A stretch of DNA of 64,000 nt from Streptomyces sp. Root431 (GTDB lineage: Bacteria; Actinomycetota; Actinomycetes; Streptomycetales; Streptomycetaceae). Position 1 is the stretch's first letter. Each line of letters opens with the position of its first letter. The stretch lies in the NCBI RefSeq assembly GCF_001426585.1, contig NZ_LMEI01000013.1, positions 293,099 to 357,098 of the forward strand, read 5' to 3'. The position numbers and the translations under genes are program-made. The notes beneath the pieces were generated by a model, which ran no database searches, was not told the origin of the DNA, and was given only the letters and a program-made list of their open reading frames with translations. Shown piece by piece: positions 7,992 to 15,858 of this stretch.

Positions 7992-9161
7992 ATGACACGA
8001 CCGCTGCTCAACCGCCGGCTCGCCGAATTCGGGACGACGATCTTCGCCGAGATGTCCGCGCTCGCCGCCAGAACCGGGTCGATCAACCTCGGTCAGGGCT
8101 TCCCCGACACCGACGGCCCCGAGGAGATCCGCGAGGCCGCGGTCCGCGCGCTGCGGGACGGCCGCGGCAACCAGTACCCGCCCGGCCCCGGCGTCCCCGA
8201 GCTGCGCCAGGCCGTCGCCGACCACCAGCGGCAGTGGTACGGCCTGGAGTACGACCCCGACACGGAGGTCCTGGTCACCGCCGGCGCCACCGAGGCGATC
8301 GCGGCGGCGCTGCTCGCCCTCGTGGAGCCCGGCGACGAGGTGATCGCCCTGGAGCCGTACTACGACTCGTACGCGGCCTGCGTCGCGATGGCCGGCGGCA
8401 CCCGCGTCCCCGTCACGCTCCGCCCGCACGAGGGCGCCTACGTCCTCGACCTGGACGAGCTCCGGGCAGCCGTCACCGACCGGACCCGGCTCATCCTCCT
8501 CAACACCCCGCACAACCCCACCGGCACCGTCCTCAGCCGGGCCGAGCTGACCGCCGTCGCCGAGCTGGCGATCGAGCGGGACCTGCTGGTCGTCACCGAC
8601 GAGGTGTACGAGCACCTGGTCTTCGACGGCACCGAACACATCCCGCTCGCGAGCCTCCCCGGCATGCGGGACCGCACGGTCACCATCGGCTCGTCCGGCA
8701 AGACGTTCTCGTTCACCGGCTGGAAGGTCGGCTGGATCACCGCGAGCCCCGAGCTGACGACCGCCGTCCGCTCGGCCAAGCAGTTCCTGACGTACGTCTC
8801 CTCCGGCCCCTTCCAGTACGCGATCGCCGAGGCGCTCCGCCTCCCGGCCACGTACTTCGACGGCCTCCGCGCCGACCTCCAGGCCAAGCGGGACCTGCTG
8901 AGCGAGGGCCTCGCGCAGGCGGGCTTCGCGGTCTACCGCCCGGCGGGCACCTACTTCGTCACCACCGACATCCGCCCCCTCGGCGCCGACGACGGCTTCG
9001 CCTTCTGCCGCACCCTCCCCGAGCGCGCCGGCGTCGTCGCCATCCCGAACGCCGTCTTCTACGACCACCGCGAGGCCGGCGCCCCCTTCGTCCGCTTCGC
9101 CTTCTGCAAGAAGACGGAGGTCCTGGAGGAAGCCGTCTCCCGCCTCAAGCGCCTCGCCTGA
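7992..9161 (+). CDS. Pyridoxal-phosphate aminotransferase, class I
   Basis: Fold-type I aminotransferase of about 389 residues. Motifs: I-N-L-G-Q-G-F-P-D near the start, G-N-Q-Y-P-P-G-P-G, N-T-P-H-N-P-T-G with the carboxylate-binding Asn, V-V-T-D-E-V-Y-E-H-L and the PLP lysine in S-S-G-K-T-F-S-F-T-G-W-K-V-G-W. The pattern is that of the kynurenine/methionine/succinyl-DAP aminotransferase-like group (DapC/YbdL type), so the amino donor is not fixed by sequence. I prefer the ATG at 7992, which has GGATGG 5 bases upstream, over the in-frame ATG at 7983, which has no spaced ribosome site. It is divergent from the Cys-rich mini genes and convergent with the YbjN gene, with a shared terminator between. 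Confidence 0.92.
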   Translation: MTRPLLNRRLAEFGTTIFAEMSALAARTGSINLGQGFPDTDGPEEIREAAVRALRDGRGNQYPPGPGVPELRQAVADHQRQWYGLEYDPDTEVLVTAGATEAIAAALLALVEPGDEVIALEPYYDSYAACVAMAGGTRVPVTLRPHEGAYVLDLDELRAAVTDRTRLILLNTPHNPTGTVLSRAELTAVAELAIERDLLVVTDEVYEHLVFDGTEHIPLASLPGMRDRTVTIGSSGKTFSFTGWKVGWITASPELTTAVRSAKQFLTYVSSGPFQYAIAEALRLPATYFDGLRADLQAKRDLLSEGLAQAGFAVYRPAGTYFVTTDIRPLGADDGFAFCRTLPERAGVVAIPNAVFYDHREAGAPFVRFAFCKKTEVLEEAVSRLKRLA

Positions 9162-9164
9162 GGC

Positions 9165-9233
9165 CCCCGAGACCCCCGAGGCCCCTGAGGCCCCTGAGGC
9201 CCCTGAGGCCCCTGAGGCCCCTGAGAGCCCCGA
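9165..9233. repeat. 9-bp tandem repeat (CCCCTGAGG)
   Basis: About seven copies of a 9-bp unit, degenerate at both ends, directly after the aminotransferase stop codon. Non-coding and intergenic. Probably slippage-prone low-complexity DNA. Confidence 0.85.
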
Positions 9234-9243
9234 GGGTGCACGA

Positions 9244-9292
9244 AAGCCCGGCCAGGGCCGTGACCACCAGGGTCACGGTTCCGGCCGGGCTT
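9244..9292. terminator. Bidirectional terminator between convergent genes
   Basis: AAGCCCGGCC pairs with GGCCGGGCTT, and an inner CCGTGACC pairs with GGTCACGG. It lies between the convergent aminotransferase and YbjN genes and can serve both. Confidence 0.75.
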
Positions 9293-9325
9293 CGGCGTGC
9301 TGCGTGCAGCGCGGGGGCGGGAGGC

Positions 9326-9859
9326 TCAGGCCTCCTCGTCGCCCGACTTCTGCTCGGGGGTCTCCAGACCGAACTGCTCCACGACCCACTTGTCGAACTC
9401 GATGGAGGCGCGGACCCAGCTGACCGTGGAGGACACGAAGTGCTCCAGGGCGACGCCGGTGCCGATCAGCATCTGGGCCTCACCGATGAGGCGGAGGGTG
9501 GCGGAGCCGTCCTCCTCCTCGTGCAGGTGGGTGTAGACCTTGGGCCACAGGGTGCGGCGGTTCCAGTCGTCGATCGCGTCGAGGATCCTGGCGCGGTCGT
9601 CGGCCGAGTGCGGGCGGTCGTAGAACGTCCGCACCGAGAAGACCTGCTGCTCGTCCTCGCCGCGGAACATGAAGTACGTGCGGAATTCCTCCCACGGCGC
9701 CGCAAGGTCACCCTCGTCGTCGACGACGTACTTCAGCTCCATCTGCTCGAGGAGCTGCTTGACGAGGTCCTGGTCGGGGACGACGGGGCCCGCCGGTCCT
9801 GCGGCCTGAGGCTGGGGCTGGCCCCCGAAATTCGGAATCGAGGACGGGTCGATGCTCAC
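9326..9859 (-). CDS. YbjN domain-containing protein
   Basis: 177-residue cytoplasmic protein of the YbjN family, a class-I chaperone-like sensory fold of unclear function. Supporting stretches are L-V-K-Q-L-L-E-Q-M-E-L-K-Y-V-V-D-D-E-G-D-L, T-Y-F-M-F-R-G-E-D-E-Q-Q-V-F-S-V, F-Y-D-R-P and W-N-R-R-T-L-W-P-K-V-Y. The GTG ending at 9859 (V-S-I-D-P-S-S-I-P-N-F) has AAGGGA eight bases before it and is preferred over an ATG 42 bases upstream. It lies downstream of clpB on the same strand, 118 bases away, so partial co-transcription with the heat-shock gene is possible but unproven. Confidence 0.83.
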   Translation of the reverse strand: MSIDPSSIPNFGGQPQPQAAGPAGPVVPDQDLVKQLLEQMELKYVVDDEGDLAAPWEEFRTYFMFRGEDEQQVFSVRTFYDRPHSADDRARILDAIDDWNRRTLWPKVYTHLHEEEDGSATLRLIGEAQMLIGTGVALEHFVSSTVSWVRASIEFDKWVVEQFGLETPEQKSGDEEA

Positions 9860-9977
9860 CGTGAATTTCCCTTCGTACGGATGCTCGCCATCCTCCCCCA
9901 TGTCGGGCGGTTCATGGGAGCCCCACCAGCCGCGATCCGCTGCGGGCTGACAAGAACGTCGCCCCTTACCGCCCTCG

Positions 9978-12569
9978 TCACCGCGCCGGGCCGACGATCA
10001 GACCGTCCTCGAACCGGTCCACGCGGACCGTGTCGCCGTCCACGACCTCGCCCGCGAGGATCTCCTTCGCGAGCCGGTCGCCGATCGCCGTCTGGATGAG
10101 GCGGCGCAGCGGCCTGGCGCCGTACGCGGGGTCGTTGCCCTCCTCGGCGAGCCACTCCAGGGCCTCCGGGGTGACCTCCAGGGTGAGCCGGCGGTCGGCG
10201 AGCCGCTTGGCGAGCCGGTCGATCTGGAGCCGGGCGATCCGGCCCAGCTCGGCCCGGTCGAGCGCCGAGAAGACCACGAGGTCGTCGAGCCGGTTGAGGA
10301 ACTCCGGCTTGAAGCTGGCCCTGACGACGTCCAGGACCTGCTGCTTCTTGACGTCCTCCGAGGTCAGCGGGTCGACGAGGTACTGGCTGCCGAGGTTCGA
10401 GGTCAGGATCAGGATGGTGTTGCGGAAGTCCACCGTCCGGCCCTGGCCGTCGGTGAGGCGGCCGTCGTCGAGGACCTGGAGCAGGACGTCGAAGACCTCC
10501 GGGTGCGCCTTCTCCACCTCGTCGAGCAGGACCACGCTGTACGGGCGGCGGCGGACCGCCTCCGTGAGCTGGCCGCCCTCCTCGTAGCCCACGTAGCCGG
10601 GGGGCGCGCCGACGAGCCGGGCGACGGAGTGCTTCTCGCCGTACTCCGACATGTCGATGCGGATCATGGCCCGCTCGTCGTCGAAGAGGAAGTCCGCGAG
10701 CGCCTTCGCCAGCTCCGTCTTGCCGACACCCGTGGGGCCGAGGAAGAGGAAGGAGCCGGTGGGGCGGTCGGGGTCGGCGATGCCCGCGCGGGTGCGGCGC
10801 ACGGCGTCGGAGACGGCCTGCACGGCCTCGGACTGGCCGATCAGCCGCCTGCCGAGCTCGTCCTCCATGCGCAGCAGCTTCTGCGTCTCGCCCTCCAGGA
10901 GGCGGCCGGCGGGGATGCCGGTCCAGGCGCCGACGACGTCCGCGATGTCGTCGGGGCCGACCTCCTCCTTGACCATGGTGTCCTTGTTCGACTCCTGCTG
11001 GGCCTCGGCCTCGCTCGCCTCCGCCAGCTCCCGCTCAAGGGCCGGGATCTCGGCGTACAGCAGCTTGGAGGCGGTGTCGAAGTCGCCGTCGCGCTGGGCG
11101 CGCTCGGCCTGGCCGCGGGCCGCGTCGAGGCGCTCCTTCAGCTCGCCGACCCGGTTGAGGGACTGCTTCTCCTTCTCCCAGCGGGCGGTGAGGCCGCGGA
11201 GCTCCTCCTCGCGGTCGGCGAGGTCGCGCCGCAGCTTCTCCAGGCGCTGCTTGCTCGCCGCGTCCGTCTCGTTCTTCAGCGCCAGCTCCTCCATGCGGAG
11301 CCGGTCGACCGAGCGCTGGAGCTCGTCGATCTCGACGGGCGAGGAGTCGATCTCCATCCGGAGCCGGGAGGCGGCCTCGTCGACGAGGTCGATGGCCTTG
11401 TCGGGGAGGAAGCGCGAGGTGATGTACCGGTCGGAGAGGGTCGCGGCGGCGACGAGCGCGGAGTCGTTGATCTGGACCTTGTGGTGCGCCTCGTACCGGC
11501 CCTTGAGGCCGCGGAGGATCGCGATGGTGTCCTCGACCGTCGGCTCGGCGACGAGGACCTGCTGGAAGCGGCGCTCCAGGGCGGGGTCCTTCTCGATCCG
11601 CTCGCGGTACTCGTCGAGGGTGGTCGCGCCGACCATCCGCAGCTCGCCGCGGGCCAGCATGGGCTTGAGCATGTTGCCCGCGTCCATGGCGGAGTCGCCG
11701 CCGGCGCCCGCGCCGACGACCGTGTGCAGCTCGTCGATGAAGGTGATGATCTGGCCGTCGCTGGCCTTGATCTCGGCGAGGACGGTCTTCAGCCGCTCCT
11801 CGAACTCGCCTCGGTACTTGGCGCCGGCGACCATGGCGCCGAGGTCGAGCGAGACGAGCCGCTTGTTCTTCAGCGACTCGGGTACGTCGCCCTTCACGAT
11901 CCGCTGGGCGAGGCCCTCGACGACGGCGGTCTTGCCGACGCCGGGCTCACCGATGAGGACCGGGTTGTTCTTGGTGCGGCGGGACAGCACCTGCACCACG
12001 CGCCGGATCTCGTGGTCCCGGCCGATGACCGGGTCCAGCTTGCCCTCGCGCGCGGCGGCCGTGAAGTCCGTCCCGAACTTCTCCAGCGCCTTGTACTGCC
12101 CTTCCGGGTCGGGTGTGGTCACCCGGCGTCCTCCCCTGCTCTTCTCGAAGGCGTCGAGCAGCTTCGCTGCGCTCGCGCCCTGCCGGTCGAGGATCTCACC
12201 GGCCTGGCCGCCCTTGGCGGCGATCCCGATGAGCAGGTGCTCGGTGGAGAGGAAGTCGTCGCCGAGCGCCTTGGCCTGCCGGTCGGCGTCGGCGATGACC
12301 GCGAGGAACTCGCGGTTGGGCTGCGGGGGCGCGACCGTGGACCCCGTGATGCTCGGCTGGGCGGCGATCAGCCGCTCCGCGCCGGCGCGCACGACCGCCT
12401 GGTCGGCCTCGACGGCGGCGAGCAGGTCGGTGATGTTCTCGTTGTCCTGACCCGCCAGCAGGGCCAGGAGCAGGTGCGCGGGGGTGAGGTCCGGGTTCCC
12501 CTCGGACACGGCGCGGCTCGTGGCCGCGTTGATCGCGTCCCGGCTCCGGTTGGTCAGTTCGACGTCCAC
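9978..12569 (-). CDS. clpB: ATP-dependent disaggregase ClpB
   Basis: 863-residue Hsp100 chaperone that extracts proteins from aggregates together with DnaK/DnaJ/GrpE. Domains in order: Clp-N double repeat (1-150), AAA1 with Walker A G-E-P-G-V-G-K-T near residue 207, a long coiled-coil middle domain (about 400-530, which separates ClpB from ClpA/C), AAA2 with G-P-T-G-V-G-K-T near 610, and a C-terminal D2-small domain. Walker B motifs (F-I-D-E-L-H, L-L-D-E-V-E-K) are present. It starts at GTG with GAGGAGGAA upstream. The HAIR operator at 12634-12654 sits 65 bp upstream, so it should be repressed by HspR and induced by heat. Confidence 0.98.
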   Translation of the reverse strand: MDVELTNRSRDAINAATSRAVSEGNPDLTPAHLLLALLAGQDNENITDLLAAVEADQAVVRAGAERLIAAQPSITGSTVAPPQPNREFLAVIADADRQAKALGDDFLSTEHLLIGIAAKGGQAGEILDRQGASAAKLLDAFEKSRGGRRVTTPDPEGQYKALEKFGTDFTAAAREGKLDPVIGRDHEIRRVVQVLSRRTKNNPVLIGEPGVGKTAVVEGLAQRIVKGDVPESLKNKRLVSLDLGAMVAGAKYRGEFEERLKTVLAEIKASDGQIITFIDELHTVVGAGAGGDSAMDAGNMLKPMLARGELRMVGATTLDEYRERIEKDPALERRFQQVLVAEPTVEDTIAILRGLKGRYEAHHKVQINDSALVAAATLSDRYITSRFLPDKAIDLVDEAASRLRMEIDSSPVEIDELQRSVDRLRMEELALKNETDAASKQRLEKLRRDLADREEELRGLTARWEKEKQSLNRVGELKERLDAARGQAERAQRDGDFDTASKLLYAEIPALERELAEASEAEAQQESNKDTMVKEEVGPDDIADVVGAWTGIPAGRLLEGETQKLLRMEDELGRRLIGQSEAVQAVSDAVRRTRAGIADPDRPTGSFLFLGPTGVGKTELAKALADFLFDDERAMIRIDMSEYGEKHSVARLVGAPPGYVGYEEGGQLTEAVRRRPYSVVLLDEVEKAHPEVFDVLLQVLDDGRLTDGQGRTVDFRNTILILTSNLGSQYLVDPLTSEDVKKQQVLDVVRASFKPEFLNRLDDLVVFSALDRAELGRIARLQIDRLAKRLADRRLTLEVTPEALEWLAEEGNDPAYGARPLRRLIQTAIGDRLAKEILAGEVVDGDTVRVDRFEDGLIVGPAR

Positions 12570-12633
12570 GTGCGGTGTTCCTCCTCGGTATACGGCGCCA
12601 TCCGTCCTCTATGACCCTTCCAGCGTACACAAA

Positions 12634-12654
12634 GTTGAGTCCATTCCACTCAAG
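12634..12654. promoter_or_regulatory. HAIR operator (HspR-binding) for clpB
   Basis: GTTGAGT-N7-ACTCAAG, one base off the HAIR consensus CTTGAGT-N7-ACTCAAG. It lies between divergent clpB and the PPOX gene. HspR with DnaK as co-repressor binds such sites in Streptomyces (known biology). Confidence 0.88.
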
Positions 12655-12692
12655 CTTTCGGAGGGAGTTCTCCCCCGGGTAGTTTCCGGGGC

Positions 12693-13097
12693 ATGGCCAC
12701 AGACCCGAGGAACCCGTCCGACTCGTACCTCAGCTTCTGGCGCGAGTACCACATGTGCACCCTGACGACCCCCCGCGCGGACGGCACCCCGCACGTGGTG
12801 GCGGTCGGCGTCACGTACGACCCCGAGGGCGGATACGCCCGGGTCATCACCAACAAGAACAGCCGGAAGGTCGCCAACGTGCTGGCGGCGGGCGCGGACG
12901 GCGCGCGCGTGGCGGTCTGCCAGGTCGACAAGGGGCGCTGGGCCACCCTGGAGGGCGTCGGCCGCATCCGTACGGAGGCCGAGGTCGTCGCGGACGCCGT
13001 CGCCCGCTACGCCGAGCGGTACGGCCGCACGCCGGCCCCGAACCCGGACCGGGTCGTCATCGAGATCGCCCTCACGCGGGCGATGGGCCGCGCCTGA
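12693..13097 (+). CDS. PPOX-class (F420-dependent type) split-barrel protein
   Basis: 134-residue single-domain split-barrel flavin/F420-binding protein. It starts MATDPRNPSDSYLSFWREYH, with T-L-T-T-P-R-A-D-G-T-P-H-V-V-A-V-G-V, N-K-N-S-R-K-V-A-N-V and a C-terminal V-V-I-E-I-A-L-T. This matches the short actinobacterial PPOX-class family in which many members use coenzyme F420; which cofactor is used here cannot be read. It is divergent from clpB with the HAIR operator about 40 bp before its start, so HspR may also influence it. A strong hairpin follows. Confidence 0.86.
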   Translation: MATDPRNPSDSYLSFWREYHMCTLTTPRADGTPHVVAVGVTYDPEGGYARVITNKNSRKVANVLAAGADGARVAVCQVDKGRWATLEGVGRIRTEAEVVADAVARYAERYGRTPAPNPDRVVIEIALTRAMGRA

Positions 13098-13115
13098 GAA
13101 AAAGTGTGGGCGCAG

Positions 13116-13160
13116 CACAGCGGCGCCATCGCGTTTCAGGTCCGCGATGGCGCCGCTGTG
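13116..13160 (+). terminator. Strong hairpin terminator
   Basis: An 18-bp perfect stem (CACAGCGGCGCCATCGCG with its complement) and 9-base loop, 18 bases past the PPOX stop codon and 42 bases before the end of the convergent Rieske-like gene. Confidence 0.85.
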
Positions 13161-13202
13161 TGGGGGAAGTGCCGGAGCGATCTACAACGACGGGGGAATC
13201 GC

Positions 13203-13520
13203 TCAGGCACTGCGGGGGGTGGCGGTGATGGTCTCTGGTTCGATCAGCTGGTGGTCCCGCTGGTCGAGATTGACGAAGATCATGCCGTACCGGATGGCAC
13301 AGCGGATGGGCTGCGGGGCACCGCGGGGACGGCGGAGACAGCGGTAAGCACGGACGTCCTCGTCCTGCTCGCGTGCCACGACGATCGGTTCTCCGAAGAG
13401 GGTGACCTTCAGCGCGTCGCCACGGTGGGGGATTGCCGTGGCGAGATCGACGAAGTGCCAGCCGGATCGATAGGCCGAGGCCATCTCCCGGCGGAACCTG
13501 GGGTCATCGGGTACGTTCAT
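13203..13520 (-). CDS. Rieske-fold-like small protein lacking the histidine ligands
   Basis: 105-residue protein whose layout follows the N-terminal Rieske domain of ring-hydroxylating oxygenases: W-H-F-V-D-L-A-T-A-I-P, then H-R-G-D, L-F-G-E-P-I-V-V-A-R, a C-L-R box, a C-A-I-R box and M-I-F-V-N-L-D. A working Rieske site is C-x-H ... C-x-x-H. Here the cysteines remain but both histidines are arginine and the gap is short, so a normal 2Fe-2S Rieske cluster is not expected. The gene starts 8 bases after the stop codon of the DPGW peptide gene on the same strand, so the two are surely co-transcribed. It may be a modifying, binding or immunity partner of the peptide, or a decayed enzyme. Confidence 0.7.
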   Translation of the reverse strand: MNVPDDPRFRREMASAYRSGWHFVDLATAIPHRGDALKVTLFGEPIVVAREQDEDVRAYRCLRRPRGAPQPIRCAIRYGMIFVNLDQRDHQLIEPETITATPRSA

Positions 13521-13528
13521 GCGCCCGT

Positions 13529-13744
13529 CTAATTCCAGCCGGGATCCTGCGCGGGGGCCACGCTCCAGCCCGGGTCACCGAGGAGCGCGGGGGCCGCGTG
13601 CCAGCCCGGGTCGAGCGGAGCGGCCTGCACCTCGGCCGGCGCCGTGTGCCAACCGGGGTCCTGGGTCACTCCCACGGCGCCCACTGCGGCCGCCGCGATG
13701 AAGGCGACACCGGCCACCGTGCGTATGAGCTTCTTCATCATCAC
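13529..13744 (-). CDS. Short exported peptide with four DPGW repeats
   Basis: 71-residue product: a basic start (M-M-M-K-K-L-I-R), a hydrophobic Ala/Val/Gly core to about residue 26 typical of a Sec signal, then a mature part containing D-P-G-W four times (followed by H, H, S and N), spaced by Ala/Pro-rich linkers, with the last copy ending the protein as D-P-G-W-N. Repeated core units after a leader-like segment recall multi-core RiPP precursors or pheromone precursors. It is divergent from a TrmB/LuxR-like regulator and followed by the Rieske-like gene. A second short peptide ending T-G-W-D next to a homologous regulator at 57 kb supports a shared system. No known family is recognised. Confidence 0.75.
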   Translation of the reverse strand: MMMKKLIRTVAGVAFIAAAAVGAVGVTQDPGWHTAPAEVQAAPLDPGWHAAPALLGDPGWSVAPAQDPGWN

Positions 13745-13788
13745 CGAGCAACCTCACTTGAAGGCAACGTCTCTTTACCAACCCCCGC

Positions 13789-13809
13789 GAGTAAGACGAT
13801 GGCTTACTC
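13789..13809. promoter_or_regulatory. Candidate operator GAGTAAG-N7-CTTACTC
   Basis: A perfect 7-7-7 inverted repeat in the 130-bp gap between the divergent peptide and regulator genes. Its place and symmetry suit a dimeric HTH protein, most simply the adjacent regulator. Inference only. Confidence 0.55.
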
Positions 13810-13874
13810 TCTGCACCTGCACCACCAAACCCAGGCATCATGTTCCTGAGATGCAGGAGCCTGGGGGTGTACAT

Positions 13875-14855
13875 ATGCGGAAAGAAGCGGACGAAACGGG
13901 TCACCCGCATTCGTATGCCGAACTCTGCCAAGCCGGTTCCGAGCTGTACGCGGCCGCCCTGCGGACCGGGCGAATACCCCGGTCAGAGACCCTTGAGGCC
14001 CCCTGCCTCCTCGATCTCTCCCTGCTCCACCCCGACCCGGACGACGCCCAGTGGCTGCGCCCGGTTCCCCCCTCGGCCGCCCTCGCCCAGCTGCTCCAGC
14101 CCATCGAACGGGAAATACTCGACCGCCGCCGGCGCACCGTCGCCCTCTCGGACGCCTTCGAGCCGTTCATGGCCATCAGCGCCCACGACTCCCCCACCAC
14201 ACACGCCATCACCGTGCTCGAGGGCATCGACCGCATCAACTCCACCCTCGACCGCGTCGTCGCCAACTGCCGCCACGAGCTGCTCACCGTCCAGCCCGGC
14301 GGCGGACGCCCCGCGCAGGCCCTCAGCGAAGCCCTCGACCGCGTCTCGCCGCTCCTCGGCCGCGGCATCAGCATGCGCACGCTCTACCAGCACACGGCCC
14401 GCCACACCGAGCTCACGCTGACCTACCTGGAGCACGTCGGCCCCGAGGTCCAGGTCCGCACCCTGGAAGAGATCATCGACCGGCTGATCATCGTCGACCG
14501 CGAGGTCGCCTTCGTCCCGGCCCGCAGCGACCGCCAGGTCGCCCTGGAACTGCGCCACCCCGGCCTGGTCGCCTACCTCGGCGGCGTCTTCGACCAGTTC
14601 TGGCAGCTCGCGGTGCCGATCCGCGAGGAGATCCCGTACGACATCAAGACCGACGGCATCGGCGGCGTCCAGCGCTCCATCGCCAAACTCCTCGTCGAAG
14701 GCCACGTCGACGAGGCCATCGCCCGCCGCCTCGGCATGAACGTCCGCACCTGCCGCGCGCACATCGCCAAGCTCGCCACCGCCCTCGGCAGCGGCAGCCG
14801 GGCGCAGCTCGGCTACCTCATCGCCCAGTCCGGCATCCTCGAACGGGACAACTGA
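13875..14855 (+). CDS. TrmB/LuxR-like transcriptional regulator of the DPGW peptide locus
   Basis: About 326 residues. The N-terminal third resembles a TrmB-type winged helix followed by a helical segment (L-L-Q-P-I-E-R-E-I-L-D-R-R-R-R). The middle holds an effector-like domain (I-S-M-R-T-L-Y-Q ... V-R-T-L-E-E-I-I-D-R-L-I-I-V-D-R-E-V-A-F-V-P). The C-terminus is a LuxR-like HTH (L-L-V-E-G-H-V-D-E-A-I-A-R-R-L-G-M-N-V-R-T-C-R). It is homologous to the regulator at 57952, sharing MRTLY, the D-R-x-V-A-x-V-P box and F-D-x-x-W. The start at 13875 was chosen over an in-frame ATG at 13851 for spacing from GGGGGTG. Divergent from the peptide gene and 5 bases from the next gene. Confidence 0.85.
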   Translation: MRKEADETGHPHSYAELCQAGSELYAAALRTGRIPRSETLEAPCLLDLSLLHPDPDDAQWLRPVPPSAALAQLLQPIEREILDRRRRTVALSDAFEPFMAISAHDSPTTHAITVLEGIDRINSTLDRVVANCRHELLTVQPGGGRPAQALSEALDRVSPLLGRGISMRTLYQHTARHTELTLTYLEHVGPEVQVRTLEEIIDRLIIVDREVAFVPARSDRQVALELRHPGLVAYLGGVFDQFWQLAVPIREEIPYDIKTDGIGGVQRSIAKLLVEGHVDEAIARRLGMNVRTCRAHIAKLATALGSGSRAQLGYLIAQSGILERDN

Positions 14856-14860
14856 CCAGC

Positions 14861-15328
14861 GTGTACGTACAGATCGACCACGACGGGGACGCGGGCACGC
14901 TCCGGGTCTCCGGCCACGGGCTGCCCACCGTGGAGCTCATACGGGCCCCGGGAACCAGTCCCGACCCCCACATCCCCATCGGGACCCGCAAGCCCGCCCT
15001 GCTCACGCTCACCATCGACGGTGAGCCCGCCACCATCCGGCCCGCGCGCGGCCGGCTCCTGCGGCGCTCCTACCGCGTGGACGTCCGGACCGACGGGGTC
15101 CGCTACCGGCTCGTGCCCTGCGGGTACGACTACAGCCGGTTCACCCGCGACGGACACCGGCTCGGCACCCTCCTCTGCTCGGGCGACGGCAAGGTCATCG
15201 ACGAGTGGGACCGCGGACCCACCCCCCGCGACCGCGCCCTCGGCACCGCCCTCGCAGCCGCGTTCGGCACGGGCGCCTCGCCGTGGTGGGAGACCGTCGG
15301 CGACATCGTCGGCGAGCTGATCCCCTGA
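14861..15328 (+). CDS. Unknown 155-residue protein co-transcribed with the regulator
   Basis: Begins at GTG five bases after the regulator's stop codon (V-Y-V-Q-I-D-H-D-G-D), so it is translated from the same message. The sequence looks beta-rich, with a basic stretch R-G-R-L-L-R-R-S-Y-R-V-D-V, a Y-R-L-V-P-C-G-Y-D-Y segment and an aromatic end (S-P-W-W-E-T-V). No signal peptide or membrane helix and no family recognised. Position suggests a role tied to the peptide/regulator locus, or a passenger gene. Confidence 0.75.
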   Translation: MYVQIDHDGDAGTLRVSGHGLPTVELIRAPGTSPDPHIPIGTRKPALLTLTIDGEPATIRPARGRLLRRSYRVDVRTDGVRYRLVPCGYDYSRFTRDGHRLGTLLCSGDGKVIDEWDRGPTPRDRALGTALAAAFGTGASPWWETVGDIVGELIP

Positions 15329-15353
15329 GAGGGGCGAGCTGATCCCCTGAGAG
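15311..15353 (+). repeat. 21-bp direct repeat covering the stop codon
   Basis: GGCGAGCTGATCCCCTGAGAG occurs at 15311-15331 and again at 15333-15353, duplicating the last codons and the TGA of the 155-residue gene. Probably slippage; no effect on the protein. Confidence 0.8.
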
Positions 15354-15354
15354 A

Positions 15355-15394
15355 CGACGAGGCCCCCTCCACCGTGGTGGAGGGGGCCTCGTCG
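15355..15394. terminator. Strong bidirectional terminator
   Basis: CGACGAGGCCCCCTCCACC pairs perfectly with its complement around a 2-base turn. It lies between the convergent 155-residue gene and hspR and can end both operons. Confidence 0.88.
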
Positions 15395-15410
15395 CATGTC
15401 CTTCGAAGAG

Positions 15411-15854
15411 CTATTCGCCGCGCTTCGGGCGCCAGACGACCAGCGCGCTCGCCTGCTGCACTTCCTGGTACGGCACCAGGTCGCGCCGGTACGAGGCGTG
15501 CACCTGGGCCTCGCGCTGCCGCATCGCCGCCGCCGCGCCGTCGACCGCGGCCGACAGCTCGGCGATCCGGCTCTGCAGCGCCGCGACCTGGTTCTCCAGC
15601 TCGATGATCCGCTTGATTCCGGCCAGGTTGATGCCCTCGTCCTGCGACAGCTGCTGCACCTGACGGAGCAGCTCGATGTCACGGGCCGAGTAGCGGCGCC
15701 CCCGGCCGGCCGTGCGGTCCGGGGAGACCAGACCGAGACGGTCGTACTGCCGCAGGGTCTGCGGGTGCAGACCCGAGAGCTGGGCCGCCACCGAGATGAC
15801 GTACACCGGCGACTCGTCGGTCAGTTCGTACGGATTGCGTCGGCGCCCGTCCAC
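15411..15854 (-). CDS. hspR: Heat-shock repressor HspR (MerR family)
   Basis: 147-residue MerR-like repressor. The winged HTH runs S-P-V-Y-V-I-S-V-A-A-Q-L-S-G-L-H-P-Q-T-L-R-Q-Y-D-R-L-G-L-V-S, followed by R-G-R-R-Y-S and a dimerising coiled coil (I-I-E-L-E-N-Q-V-A-A-L-Q). HspR binds HAIR sites with DnaK as co-repressor, and titration of DnaK during heat shock relieves repression (known in Streptomyces). It starts at GTG four bases after the dnaJ stop codon. It is the last gene of the dnaK operon, giving autogenous control. Its likely targets here are the HAIR sites at dnaK and clpB. Confidence 0.96.
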   Translation of the reverse strand: MDGRRRNPYELTDESPVYVISVAAQLSGLHPQTLRQYDRLGLVSPDRTAGRGRRYSARDIELLRQVQQLSQDEGINLAGIKRIIELENQVAALQSRIAELSAAVDGAAAAMRQREAQVHASYRRDLVPYQEVQQASALVVWRPKRGE

Positions 15855-15858
15855 GGGG

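Noticed and set aside
9165..9233. Possible CRISPR-like or regulatory repeat
   Set aside because: The 9-bp units are contiguous with no spacers. Simple tandem repeat.
15311..15353. Possible recombination site at the direct repeat
   Set aside because: Only a 21-bp duplication across a stop codon, more likely slippage.
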